The notes under the pieces: generated by a model
Told to the model about the DNA's origin: nothing
What the model saw: only the letters and a program-made list of their open reading frames with translations
Databases searched by the model: none
Part shown: positions 11,385-22,966 of the stretch, piece by piece
Layout of the letters: each line of letters opens with the position of its first letter
How positions within the stretch are numbered: position 1 is the stretch's first letter
Source: Sarocladium kiliense
Taxonomy: Eukaryota; Ascomycota; Sordariomycetes; Hypocreales; Sarocladiaceae
Direction: 5' to 3'
Assembly (NCBI GenBank): GCA_030734395.1
Contig: JAUZTG010000029.1
Coordinates: 2,666,001-2,730,000, forward strand
DNA: 64,000 nt
Translations under genes and position numbers: made by a program

Positions 11385-12538
11385 CTATGCGGCAGATGAG
11401 TTCCCAAGATGGCTTATGCTGTCAGCACCTAGCTGCCGTGTCGGGATGGCAATGCAACACATTACATTAATGGGACCAAAGTGATATTGCTCTCCCCCCT
11501 TGTCGTTCTTCCAACTCCCAGCATAGTGATGCGTCACCAGCGATGGCGGCAAGTCCGTGTCCTCCTTATAACGGTTCGCTGATGCTGCAAACGCCCACCC
11601 AGGAAGCACGAGCACATCTCCCGCCATTTTAGGCTCATTCAGGTTCTTCAAATCCCTCACTGTCGCGTTCGCAAACCCAGACTCCTCAAGGCTGCGCATC
11701 ATGCTCCTTGTGAACCGCCTTGGACCTGTCGCATCCACAACATCGCCAACCATGTCGAGCTTCAACTTGGCGATTGTCACCCCTTGCTCCTTCAAGATGC
11801 GCTTAAAAAGCTGAAGTATGTCCTGGATGACGGCCCACATGTGCGGCGAGCGAGGCCGAGCCATGATGGTCCAGGTTGCGAACTCGCGGAAGATGTCTTC
11901 GCCCCATCCGACGTCGAATTCCCAACCCACGACAACGGAGGCTGCTCCGGCTTCATACTCGGGCAGTATCCATTGATCAATAGGGACATGGCACGAGACG
12001 TCGAGGTCGCAGTAAACGCCACCTTCAGAGAAGAGTAGAAGGTAACGCAGCAAGTCTGCCTTGAGAATGGGAACTGTAGCACAGGTGAACCCAAAAGGTA
12101 AGACAAGGACCAAAAGCTAGTTTTACGAAGAGAAGATCAGGTACACATACTGGGGAGATCGAGATATACCTGGACAAGGTCAGGGTCGGATTCGCCAAAA
12201 GTTGCCTGTACAAAGCTATCTGCCGATGCTTCCGTAATGAACTCGACCTTGTGGTCCGGGTTCTGTTCAATACACGTGGCAGTCCACGCACGAGTCTCCT
12301 CGTTAAGACCTTTGGGCCCAAGCTTATACCACAGGTACTTCGGTATGTCTGGCGTCTGCGGCTGGGCGAAGCCAATGCCAGCGCTGAGCTGGGCTACAGC
12401 ACCCCGCAGACTCTCGCGATCATAGCCGTACACGAGGAAGAGCGAAAAGGCGAGAGTCAGGAAGACGGCAAGACAAGCGATTTTTAGGAGCTTCCACCGC
12501 TGCGCTAATAGCAAAACTCGAGATTTGATGAGGCTCAT
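11385..12538 (-). CDS. GT32 glycosyltransferase (OCH1/SUR1-like), Golgi type II membrane protein
   Basis: Two exons, 12538..12151 and 12073..11385, give 358 aa; the intron is gtatgt..ctacag and restores PILKADLLRYLLLF. An N-terminal signal anchor (LKIACLAVFLTLAFSLFLVYG) is followed by a stem and IPKYLWYKLG. Then comes the sugar-nucleotide binding region with GGVYCDLDVSC, where CDLD is the DXD metal-binding motif. This is the arrangement of the 'DXD sugar-binding' family 32, including OCH1 alpha-1,6-mannosyltransferase and the SUR1/CSG1 inositol-phosphoceramide mannosyltransferases. Which of these branches it belongs to cannot be decided here. In-frame sequence upstream to 12811 is open, but the ATG at 12538 fits the anchor position best. 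Confidence 0.85.
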
Positions 12539-13321
12539 CACCACTGAATCCAGGAGCGAGTAATGGCGAGATGTGGGCGAAGCATGAGCGCGACGCACAT
12601 AGCAAAGAGTTTTCTGGGGAAAGGAACAAGGAAGTATCATGCGCTTTGGGACATACCAAATAAGGCTCAAGTGCAGGCAGAAGCAGATCAGCTGCAGCGC
12701 AATATCGGGAGTGAAATATAATCCTGGGCGCTTAAAAGGCGTTGTGGGATTGGTGAACCGAGCCGACTGCTCATTGCCAACAACCAACGGCCAACAAGCA
12801 ACACTCAACAAAGTGACTGTCCAGCACTTTCCACCTGAAGCGCCACACTGTTTCTGCTATTCTCAGGTCATGAATTTGTAAGGCTATTCATTATCTGCGA
12901 GGTAAGTTCAAGAGCACGTAGCTAAAACGTGCGTTGTCAACGGCGATCAACGTCGCTGGAGTCGGCTTGGCGCATGCATAAGGTGAACAAGGATGATGTT
13001 CTTATCATGCGGATGTAATAAGACTGCGGCTTCACTTGATGTGACCGATGCCAAGCTCGTTGGCTGGCTCAGGGAACATGCACCGTTTTCGCCTGCCCTG
13101 GCTGCGGTTGGCGCCCTCACCCCATGGTGTTGGCATCTGGCTGTACAAGAAACGATAGAGATACCAGGCCCCTTCTGCCTCTTCCTCTTGTTTGTAACTG
13201 ATTGAGAGTCATTGCAGTGGTATGATCTGCTCCACGTGTGTTGCCGTCGTCGATGCTCTAGATACGCGGCTCTTCCTGTTGCCCCAGCTCATATATATAG
13301 ACCAGCTTAGTTTACTCCAGC
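12539..13321. promoter_or_regulatory. divergent intergenic region with TATA element
   Basis: This region separates the start codons of the GT32 gene (-) and the membrane-protein gene (+). A clear TATA-like tract (atatatatag, 13291-13300) lies about 25-30 bp before the plus-strand ATG, so the plus gene has a very short leader or its true start lies elsewhere. No other gene is seen. Confidence 0.45.
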
Positions 13322-14219
13322 ATGGACTTCATCAATCCACCACTCTCTGACTCCGAAGATGGCAATCCTGTTTACCACCTGAACAACAGCATCGTAACAG
13401 TCAGGTGGATAAAAGGAGAGGAGGGCATGGCAACCTCGTTGACCCTATGGCAGCTCAACGCTACGACGGGCGACTTCTTCGGGGATATGGAGTACATCAC
13501 CAGTAAGCATCAACTCCAAGACTCTAGGATCTTGTACTTAGTGAAGAGTCTGTGACTGATCTGAGACCTGGGTACGGCAGATAATGTGATTGACCGCAAC
13601 AACTTCAGATGGATCGTGGCCACTACCAAGAACCTCACTGTTTCCAATCTCTTCTTTCTCAAGCATCTTAGAAGAGGGCAAGACGCAGTCAGATGCCAAC
13701 AGTGTGTCTTTCAACATTATTACGACACAAGGCGTTAACAATGACGATGATAACATGGACAAGGAAAAGGACACTTTCACGTCTACGACATTCGCAACGG
13801 CGAGCACCCCAACGAGCCCCCCCCCCCCCCCCCCGGCCTTACCTTTGGTCTCGGCCACGACTGATCCATCGATGACTCAGATTCAACCAGAGAACGAAGA
13901 CAGCGCCGGGCTGACTACCACTGGAACAATTGCGATTGTCATCGTTGTTCCCCTCGTCATCCTTCTCGCCATCGCAGGTTTCCTCTTATTCAAGTGGCGG
14001 CGCAAGAGGAGGGCAAGGGGCCACCCGGCGACTACCCAGCAAGAGCAGTACAAGTCCAACGACCCAGACTACAAAACAAATATGGAACCGTGCCACTGGG
14101 AGCTGCATCAGTCACAGTCAGCGTATGGGAAGCGGGAGCGCACGGAGTTGGCAGGCTTTGAGACGAGAGAGCCGACAACGGTCTATGAGCTGGAGACGCC
14201 TCCACCGCGGCGTCATTAG
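13322..14219 (+). CDS. single-pass membrane protein, wall-sensor-like, with one-base frame break
   Basis: Exon 1 is 13322..13502 and exon 2 starts at 13581 (gtaagc..ggcag). Exon 2 first reads NVIDRNNFRWIVATTKNLTVSNLFFL in one frame. Coding similarity then continues in the next frame as ILEEGKTQSDANSVSFNI. The switch needs one extra base to be skipped near 13663-13675. Downstream comes a Thr/Ser/Pro-rich stalk with a proline run from a poly-C tract, a transmembrane helix (TIAIVIVVPLVILLAIAGFLLF) and a basic cytoplasmic tail, the layout of fungal Mid2-like surface proteins. No signal peptide is visible before MDFINPP. An alternative acceptor at 13608 keeps one open frame but discards the family-like segment. 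The gene may be a young pseudogene, or the base may be an assembly error. Confidence 0.55.
13817..13834. repeat. poly-C homopolymer (18 C) inside coding sequence
   Basis: Eighteen consecutive cytosines encode a proline run in the membrane-protein stalk. The reading frame before and after the tract agrees, so the stated length is in frame. Such tracts are prone to slippage and sequencing error. Confidence 0.9.
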
Positions 14220-14720
14220 TCCAGTTCACCGCTACAAGATTTTCCATACGCAAGGAGAACGAAGGTTATGTGGGAAGTAAGCCGCAGGCCGTGCCATGGT
14301 GAGTGCGGTACCTAGCAATCAACGAAGCGACAGAACAACCTGCCTACTCTTTTCTGTCTACGTAACCTCACGACAAATGGCATGACACGCAGTGGAAATC
14401 TCACAACTGATAACATCCAAAATTGGCTTTTCATTCATTCAATCACTGCTTATGCTAGATGACGCATCTCGTCATATGGGAACTTTCTGATCTGTTCCAA
14501 ATCCCCAGATAAAACGCCAGAAGAAGGGAGGCTTCTCTCAGCCATCCTCAACCAAAAGAAAAACCAAAACGGCGTGGGATGAACAGTCCAGCGCGCCAAC
14601 AATTGCGGAGGGGATATATATAGTACGGGGGAATCATTCAATCAATCAGGGCCCAGAAGTAATATCCGGACCAATGCTTGCAAACTGGCCTGCCGCTGTC
14701 AAACGCAAAAGTTTCCAACC
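14220..14720. other. intergenic, converging 3' ends
   Basis: This is the 3' flank between the membrane-protein gene and frq. In Neurospora an antisense transcript (qrf) starts downstream of frq; nothing in this sequence alone shows one here. Confidence 0.5.
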
Positions 14721-17700
14721 TCATTCGTTGGTGTTGTCGTCGCTCGAAGAGAAGCCGCTGGGCACGCCTCCCGCTGTCGCAGCTGAGCTGCCACCGGGGT
14801 TCACGCTTTTGCTTCGCCCGCGCGAGGCTGAACCCGCCCGAGTTTGTGCGTTCCCACTTTTGGCCTCTTCATCGTCGTCGTCATCCACTGCGCCGATATC
14901 ATACATTTTCTGTGCGTCTGGCTCATCGTCCGGATCCTCGCCGTCTTCATCTCCACTGGTCAGATCCACCCCGTCTGGATACCCATCGGAGTTGTGTGGA
15001 TTGGCCTGACGGCTCATAAGCTCCTCGACGGACGAAGACTCGTCTTCAATATCGATGGACATGCCCTCCTCGTCGCTCGACGATGTGTTGCTGCTGAAAG
15101 GTGGGAAAAAGATGGCCGGTGGAGGGAGCGGTACCGGCGCCAGGCGCTTGATGCGACCAGATATATAGTGAATTTCCACATCTTTGTTGAGTGCGGCACT
15201 TCCTGGAGTGTTGCCTGCGCCAAGTGGCTTGCGTGACGATGTCGACATCAGCGCAAGACGACCGATGATGCCATCAGTCGCCTCCTCGAGGCTTGCGCGA
15301 TGGGAGTAGTCCTTGAGCACAGCGGTGCAATCCACCTTGGGTCGGGCGGTGGTTACAACAACCATAAAGTGATCATCTGGCAATACACCACCAAGACCAC
15401 AGGGCTCCAGTGGTCGAACCTCAATGTACTGCTGATCATCCGTCCACGGCATCTCAAAATCAATCTCACTCGAGTCATCGTCAGTATCGGTGGTCAGGCC
15501 AGGGTCAGCGGCATCGACGTCCATCTTGCCATTGAGTGGATACTCGCTCAGTGGACGATAAGTCAAAGACGAGCCCGAGGATGTGCGAAACGGCAGAGGC
15601 CGGTCGAACATCGCTACTTCCTCCTGTTGAGCATGTCCGCTCGACATCATATATGTCGTTGGAGAGATATCGCCAGGGTCACCAGACAGGTCGGTGCAGA
15701 AAGGAGCACCGCTGTAGTAAATGATAGCGCCGTCATGTCGGCGCTTTCGACGGTTTGAAGTACCCGAGCCGCTCTGGCCCCAGCCAGACTCACCGACTTG
15801 ACTATCCTCGACTGGACCGAAAGACGACAGGGTATCTTCCGGCGAGCTGTTGCCACCAGATGAGTCCTGCTGGACGAACAGCGGCTTATAGTGGAAGCTT
15901 TCCGATGACGCAGAAATCTGGGGCCCGAACTTCGAAGGGTTCTTGCTGGAGCTTCCACCGGACTGGAGGTCGTCCCCAGTCGACTTTGTCTTCTGACGCT
16001 TCCGTGGCTTGTCCTTGGTGGATGCGTCGGTATCCTCAGTATCCATGCTGCCCTGAGAATTGTTGCCCGAGGACTCGCTCGTAAACCGCGTGCCCTCACT
16101 GCCCCCGCGCCATCGAATCTTGCGACCGTCGGGAGACAGCTGGAAATGAGTGCTCATTTCAGTCACAGCTGAGCGGACGAAGCTGGGAGTGACGTTGATG
16201 ATATGTAGCTGGGCGAGGTTGCATAGGAGATTAAGGTAAACCCAGCCCTCGGCATCTGGGTGGACGTCTGCCATTGGGTGGGTAGCGTCGCTGAGCAGCT
16301 CAGGAGGTACAAGACCCAGATGGCGGATATAATCCATGTTCTCGGACGGCACCTGGACGCGATCGGGATCCAAGTCCTTGGGTCGTGTGGGCCGCTGGTC
16401 TGGCAACGCTGGCTGGTTTGGCGATGTATTTGTCCCGCCAGAACTATTGCCTTCTGTTTGATCGCCGTTCGAATTGGATGCCGAGCCATCGTCTCGTGAA
16501 CGACTCTTCTTCTTCCTTCTGTGCTGTTGCTGCTCCGTTGGCAGAATACGTGCTTCTCTTGCTGGCTCCGCGGCCAACAGACTTGGTGGTTGGTGAACCG
16601 TGGATTGCTGTTGACCCTGGGCGTCGAGTGTAACGGGAGCGAGTATGTTCAAATCATTGTCCTCGATATTCGAGTTAACGGTGGCGGGAGCCGCTGTGCT
16701 GGTGGCAGGCGGAGGGGGTGGAAGAATACGACGGATACCGCGGCCGGTGATCTTCCCAGTGAAAAGCTGTTCCAACCGGCGAACGACAAGCTTCTTCTTC
16801 TCCTTGTCGGTCATTACAGTCTGGCGAGGATAGAGTCCTTCAGGGATATCGCGAATGTAGTTCTCCACCTTCTGTTCCGAGGACCTGGACCGCAAGCTCA
16901 TCGATGGCCCCCCAAGGGATGTTCCTGACGAGTTGGCGCCCGTTGACATGGATGCATATGCTGAGTCGACAGGTCTTGGGTTGGAGCCAGATGAGGAGGA
17001 AGCATGCTTCGACATGGATCCTGAGCCTCCGTACATGTTATCGCGGTTCGCATGTCGGCTCTTGCGTTGCTGTGAGGATGACGCATCGGGAGATCCTTCG
17101 AGGCTAGCAGCAAAATCTCGAAGAGTGGTTTCAAGTTCCCTCTTCTTCCTCTTCGGCAAGCCATGGATCTTAATTTCGAACAGCTTCTCTTTCCGAAGGA
17201 GATCGGGACCCTTTTGCTTATACCTCTTCAGCTCCTCCTTCAGCTTTTGAATCTCGACAGTCAGATCATCAATAACGCTTCGGTAGTCGTCGGCGCTACT
17301 GCTCTGTGCTTGCATCAGCCGTGGCGCTAGTGTCTGCTGCTGGAACTGAAACGGTCTGTCCTCGTTCGATGAGTCTGATTCCTTCTGAAAGAATGGGGGA
17401 TCGACTACAATGCTACTGTTAGTAAGCTGTGCACTGCCCAACGAAAAGAGTACACACCATCCATGACAGTGTTGTCAAATGTCGCTGTGGGATTCTGGTT
17501 CGATTGGTCGAACCATTTCCTCGGGTCGCTTCGGCCGGTATCGTGGCTTTCGCCGGAGGAGTTCCTTCGTGGAGATGAATTAGAGTTGGAGTTTGTGTTG
17601 TTGGCCGCGCCAGAGCCGGCGCTGGCCCGAAGCGAGGCATCGCGGGCAAGACGGTGGTGTTTTAGTGTGACGGAGTTGGCTGGGGAGGTTCGGCGTGGGA

Positions 17701-17749
17701 GAGGATGGCCTCGATGCGAGTCGTGGGAGATGGCCTCCGACTCGGGCAT
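14721..17749 (-). CDS. frq: FREQUENCY, central circadian clock protein
   Basis: Two exons, 17749..17458 and 17404..14721 (intron gtgtgt..tgtag), encode 991 aa, almost exactly the 989 aa of Neurospora FRQ. Family signatures are clear. Exon 1 has a conserved PANSVTLKHHRLARDASLRAS block and SHDTGRSDPRKWFDQSNQNPTATF. After the splice come DPPFFQKESDSSNE (about 99-112) and a coiled coil (about 137-161, DDLTVEIQKLKEELKRY), the dimerisation region in FRQ. LFEIKIHGLPKRKKR (about 172-186) follows, with a basic patch. The rest is Ser/Asp-rich and PEST-like, suited to progressive phosphorylation, with a very acidic C-terminus. FRQ with FRH and casein kinase 1 inhibits the White Collar complex and sets the day-night feedback loop. 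The DPPFFQ motif directly after the only intron, plus length, make the call firm. Confidence 0.95.
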
Positions 17750-18086
17750 TATCGAAAGATGATGTTCGTCTGGATCGAATAGTTTAGATCGTATGTCGTC
17801 TTCCAGAACATGTTGTTTCTGTCAAAATGGTTGTGCGCGTCTGTCCATGGCCCGAAGGGGAGAGAAGCGGCGCTATGCCAGGCGACTTTCGCTCGAGGTA
17901 GGGGTCCTACTCAGGTCCGCCTGTGACGTAAACGGGCTGCCACACCTCGCGACGATCCCTATGCACTTAGGCGAGGCTAATTTTAGTGGTTAGCAGAGCT
18001 GCACTGATGCTTATAAAGGGGGAATGCGGATAGGGGAGCGGGGCGTAGCCAGCAGTCTCGTCAGTGATTGGCCGGGCTCCCAGACA

Positions 18087-18250
18087 ATCGATCGATCGAG
18101 GCCCTCGACCACAATATGACGGAGACGGGCGGGTTTCGCTGATGTTTGGTGGTGGATGTGGTGGTTCTCTGACAGGAGGCCGACATTACTCACCTGGAAG
18201 TAAATTGGCAAGGCTAGGGAAATCGTCGATCCAATCTGCTTCGGATCAGA
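18087..18250 (-). promoter_or_regulatory. candidate proximal White Collar (light-response) elements of frq
   Basis: A tandem ATCGATCGATCGA (18087-18099) lies about 340 bp before the frq ATG. A second pair, GTCGATCC (18225-18232) and GGATCAGATTCG (18243-18254), lies about 480-500 bp before it. The White Collar complex recognises paired GATC(G)A-type repeats at frq light-response elements in Neurospora. The match is to a short motif, so chance occurrence is possible. Confidence 0.35.
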
Positions 18251-19284
18251 TTCGTCGGTCCAACTTCGTCCCTGGTGCTGATCTCGCGGAGAAGTCCCTA
18301 CGTGCGTTCCAGCGCTGCGCGACTGGTTTGCGACCGCTGTGGTTCGGAAGTGATCGAATAGCAAGACTTTCAGCTTGAGTTCAGCGGCTGGCGACGTTGC
18401 AGGAGGGCGGGGTCGTCAGTTTCGAGAGTTTGTCTTGTTGGCAAAAGACTGGAAGGAGTGTGTTGCTTGCTCGTTCGTAGTCGTCGCGTGAAGTTAGGAT
18501 AGAGTGTCGGCAATGTGTAGTGGCAGGTCGCTACTTGGAGAGTCTGTGCAGTAGCGAATGATCGTTGTCGCTGTCGTGGTCGTGTTCGTTGTGAGCCTGG
18601 CGTAATCGACGTGCTCGTTGTCAAGATATGAAAAGGATGAGGTTGCAAACTTGAGCTTGAAATCAGGGAAAGGTGCAGTGGTCTGCTTTTGCTTGGAGAC
18701 GGGACACGCCACAATAAGGTTGAAAGCACCGTCCAGCTGGTATATGAGAAACCTGGTCCTGGGATGGGTGGATGGATGGGCGGAGGGGGGGCGTATACGC
18801 CTGAGGTCCTATAGCTAGACCCCGGGGAAGCGAGAATCACCGTACGATATCAGGGTTGGTTGCAAATTCACCGCAGCAAGCAGCAATTGCGATCTGGATG
18901 AAGAGCGAAGAGGTGACTGGGGATCGGAAGAGAGGAGAAGGAACCGGCCACCACCAGCCAACACCAAGGCCAAAGCCCTGGCTGGAGAAGGGGGGTCTGT
19001 TCCAAGCACGGCGGTGATCCCAGAGGAAACCGACCGAGTGCAGATGGCACCTCATTGCTCCGATTTTCAAGCGGCCCCGCTGAAAGTCAGGATCACAGGT
19101 CATCGAGCCACTCAGGTTGCCGCCGGAGGGGTGGCTTCCAGGGGAGGGACACAGCAGCGCTCAGAAGGGTCCCTCCCCCGCCACCAGGGTTTGCTAGTAT
19201 CACCCCCTCGTCGTCTCCAGTGTACCCAATAATCTCGAGATGCCCTCACTTTTCGTTCCCAACACCACCGGAGTGATCGTTGTG

Positions 19285-19301
19285 TTTTTTTTTTTTTTTT
19301 T
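19285..19301. repeat. poly-T homopolymer (17 T)
   Basis: A simple homopolymer tract in the non-coding region upstream of frq. Confidence 0.9.
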
Positions 19302-20264
19302 GCCACCGCTGCAGCCCACCATGCCACGCACCCTGGATTCTCGCACATTTCCACGATTCGCAAAATGCTGAACACAGAACCGTGATCTAAATCCTGCTGC
19401 ATCTGGGCGACACGGAGATCCTGGATATCCAGAGAATTCCATTCCCATCCATCCCATCAGACGTGGATTTCCTTTCATTGGTCTTTCATCACTTACCCGT
19501 CCTAGGCAGACCCCCTCTGATTCCTTTGAGCCACACCATCTGGACCCTGTTCGCTGGCGTCTGCTGCTTCGGTCGAGGCTCGCCCACAACAGTTACCGTC
19601 CGGCTTTGTGGCCTGACAAGCACACGTAGAGACGCGCAGTCTTATTCATAGCAGAGAGCCGATCAGGATTTGGCTGGTCATCGACTGTTTGTCCCGGAAG
19701 GTGGCCTCTCCGGAACGGTATGAGCCCTCCGTTTGTTACGGTGCGCTCCGCTCTGACGTTTCGACGCTCCCTGAAGACACGCTAAGCGGCCATTGACATG
19801 GGAGCACACCAATCACCGCTTTCACTGACTGTCATGCCCCACCCTTCAGGTGGTCATCCGCATCGTGCTTCGTCTGTGGCATCGGGGTTTCCTTCATGTC
19901 CTGACGCGAGAGTGACGTTCTATCATGTTTAAATGCAATTTGCACGTGACCGCCTGTGGAAATGATCTTGAATCGGTGGCTCGATGACTTTGGAAGGTCC
20001 CGTGATTTGAGCCAAGCTTGGACTCTCCGTTTTCGACGGGTTGGTGATGATACTGACGTCGAACACATGGCCAAACGCCGTCACGGATCAGGGCTGCATC
20101 GAGATCTCTCACGGCGCAAGGCCGCTGACCTTGTCCCGTCCGAATACGCAAGGCTGTGGGCTATTTGACTTTCAGATTTGAGACGTTTTACGGTATCGTT
20201 CCCTTACACCGCGTCGTTATACCACCCAACGGCCATGCATCCAGGGAACGTCATTTCCGACCAG

Positions 20265-20344
20265 GATCAAGATCGAGCTGACAATTTCAAGGCAAGAGCT
20301 TCGAAATGTCTATCATTTGCTAGCTGAGCTGTTTGATCCGATTT
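20265..20344 (-). promoter_or_regulatory. candidate distal clock-box-like element of frq
   Basis: GGATCAAGATCGAG (20264-20277) is a direct pair of GATC-A half-sites, followed by GATCCGATTT at 20335-20344. A related GAGATCTC lies at 20100-20107. The position, about 2.5 kb before the frq ATG, is comparable with the distal clock box of Neurospora frq, which lies upstream of a ~1.5 kb leader. This is a motif-level call only. Confidence 0.3.
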
Positions 20345-22627
20345 CAGAAGTGCTTGGCAACGCTACAGGCTCTTTCCACATCGACAACTATCCCATAGTC
20401 CTCCATAACTTCACCCACAACCACGAGACATCGTTTTTCGCCTCGAGCATGCCTGTTGCCGAAACGAAACATGCCGACAGACACCCCTCCCCCATCAGTT
20501 TCCCCCACCTCTCAATCGGGTCTGATTTGGCGTGTCCTACCACAAAGATCTCCTCGATCTTCGTGAATCGCATCGGTAGCTCGGATCGTGGGGGCTTTGC
20601 AGCTCGGGGCGTGCGATGGCCGCTCGCCAACGCGAGGCCTAGGCCCCGGAACTCATGGCAATCCCGATCACCCAGGACCAAATTTGAAAAGAATCCCATC
20701 TTCGTCATTGCAGCCACTCCCCTCCAATGTCTTCCAAGACGCCTAAGTGGCTGATGATCCCCCTCTCCTGGGACGAGATGCAGATCTTGCCACGATGGGT
20801 GATGGACCAGGTCAGCGGGGCGCAGGATGCCTTAGAGATGGAATTTTGGAATGGCACAAGGGAAACTGCGCTGGTTGCAGGTGTGATCCTGCATGCTCAG
20901 TGGCAAACCACGCTCCCGTGCGAGGCAACTGGCGACGAGGCTGCCAGCTGAGTTCGCTCGGTAACTGGGTGAATCTACATTGTATCGAAGACTACTTGGC
21001 AAGCCAACCACACGTGGAGTCGAAAAGCATACAGCACCGGTCGTCTCTACTTTTCGCGAACGAAAATGAGATGCCTCGCTGTTCGTAGCGTCATGATCCT
21101 GCAAAAGACAAATCACTTTGATTGTCCGTCATCAATTCATTCGGCCAGCAACGATCCGCGCACTCAACCCAGCCCAGCAGTTCAATAGAAGCATTCGACA
21201 AGAACGGGTTGTAGCTGGCCTCAACCACACATTCGCCCACAAGCGACTCGGTACATCCCTTAGCTCCCGTGCCAACCTTTCCGTGCCTACCTTATTAGGT
21301 ACGCGTGTTGCTGATCCAGGGTCCTGCAGAGCGAAGCGACCGCCCCCCCTCCAATTCCCGGAGCGATCTGTCCGGTCGCCACACCCCTCCCCCTTGCTTT
21401 GCTTACATTTTGTTCGGGGTTTTTGATAACCATGTTTGGTTGCCTGCAGATGGTTGACCCTCTTTCTGTATTTCTCACGTGCACGCCATCTTTCCGAGCC
21501 TTGTGAGGCTGGGCATATGAGTGAACAAGTCTGTTGGGGGCCGCGAGGTTGGGTCCTCTGATCGGATGTATCAGTGCAGTTTTGTCAATAGCACACTCGA
21601 ATTCAAACAGCTATACGCAAGATGACCATACATAAACCGTGATGCACATACTCATCCTTCAGTTCAGGGACACTGGCCGACACCTACTTGCAGCCCCACC
21701 CTCTACGACCCTTTGAGTCAGCATACGATCGGAGCCAGTGAGGCTACACACATGATAATCGGAACAGCTGAAAATCCCAAAACGTGACAGATCCACAAGC
21801 TCTTACGGTACCTGAATCCTGGTTCATTTATTCTTCGATCTGCCTATAATACCGTCGATTTCGCGGGGAAATACACATGGGCCCACAGGCCTGAATCCCT
21901 TCCTGGACGTGTTCCAGACCGGTCCAGACCGGTTATAGCCACATACCCAAACCTGCGATGAGGGAGACAATACTCCGGAATGCACCATGCCTTCCTCGTC
22001 GCGTCATTAGACTCTGCCATCTTCCCCGGCTGTTGATTCTCACAGTGGATGTGAAGTGGGTTATCAATGAGGTTAGTGGGATCCGTGAGCCTTGATCTCG
22101 GTTGCGCAAGTTGGCGACTAAGAAATATCTCAGCTGTAAGAACGTGTGATCGTTGTTTGTGATGCTCACCTCAGCATTATTGCTGCTCAGGTCGGTTGGG
22201 AGGGAGACCCGTGACCTTTCAAGCACTGCTGGAATACACCTTCAACCTGGCCCAAGCCTCGGCCCCTTTCGGACCATCCGTTCTTTTTCCAACAGTTCTA
22301 CCGAGACATCCCATGTGGACCCACTGAACAAGCCAGGGCGCTGTTGATGTTTGCTACGCTCTTGAAGCCTAGCCATAACGTCTTCGATAAGCCATGCCTG
22401 GATTTCCACGATGCGTGTCGCACAATCGCAGCACATCACATCGTGTGTAGTGTCGATAGGGTGATGGGGGTGTCGGTTAATGGGGCAAGGTGACACAGGA
22501 CTTAGTATGCAAGGTGTCCTCTTACACCATCCGCAGTCGTCAGCGCACCCTCGAGAATTAGAGATTCAAGTTGATCATCAAGCGCCAAAGCTTGACTTTT
22601 AACGGGAAGCACCTTTCGAAGCGAGCT

Positions 22628-22966
22628 TCAGGTCGGTAAGAACCATGATGTCGGGCTGCCCCACGAGCGCCACAGCAAGAGAACTAGCCACCCCAGCTCA
22701 AGATATACTAGGATGTAGCAGCACACCAGGACATAGTCCGGCTGTCCGCCGTTCAAGGACGCTGGAGTCAGTAACGTAGAGGGTGCAGTCTTTGAACGGC
22801 GAGCGAGAAGCCGCTGGGGGGGGTTGTCTGGTGAGGAGGTGGTTGAGGGATCGGGACTTGATGGCGCTCGAGATGAAGCTGGCTTCCTGGTGGTTGCCGA
22901 CGCCGAGAAGTCGACGCTGGTGGATCGACCTTTTGATTTCGAGTTGCGCTTCTTGGGAGACTTCAT
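22628..22966 (-). CDS. hypothetical small basic protein with C-terminal hydrophobic segment
   Basis: The open frame of 112 codons starts MKSPKKRNSKSKGRSTSVDF. It carries a Ser/Pro/Arg-rich, disordered-looking first two-thirds and then a strongly hydrophobic stretch (YVLVCCYILVYLELGWLVLLL). If real it could be a tail-anchored protein. Alternatively the hydrophobic part is partly an intron (gtatat..gggcag, 53 nt) and the product ends IMVLTDLKLASKGASR. No family is recognised. It sits beside an AT-rich island, so it may also be chance. Confidence 0.3.
   Translation of the reverse strand: MKSPKKRNSKSKGRSTSVDFSASATTRKPASSRAPSSPDPSTTSSPDNPPQRLLARRSKTAPSTLLTPASLNGGQPDYVLVCCYILVYLELGWLVLLLWRSWGSPTSWFLPT

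Larger units (their letters stand above)
17750..22627. promoter_or_regulatory. ~4.9 kb gene-free region upstream of frq
   Basis: No supported protein-coding gene lies in this stretch. The longest frames (for example 18370-18840 minus and 20317-20754 plus) are low-complexity or lack any family feature. A long non-coding leader and distal control elements upstream of frq are established in Neurospora, so much of this stretch may be frq 5' leader and promoter. GATC-repeat groups inside it are listed separately. Confidence 0.5.

Noticed and set aside
15300..15758. Frames antisense to frq as a possible qrf-coded protein
   Set aside because: They are reverse shadows of the FRQ coding sequence; antisense transcripts at frq are non-coding in Neurospora and cannot be inferred from frames.
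18370..18840. 156-codon minus-strand frame upstream of frq
   Set aside because: Low-complexity Pro/Ser/Thr/Leu composition from pyrimidine-rich DNA, no family motif, and in the expected frq leader; more likely untranslated or a spurious long uORF.
20317..20754. 145-codon plus-strand frame in the frq upstream region
   Set aside because: No domain, signal peptide or splice-supported extension; composition resembles random translation.
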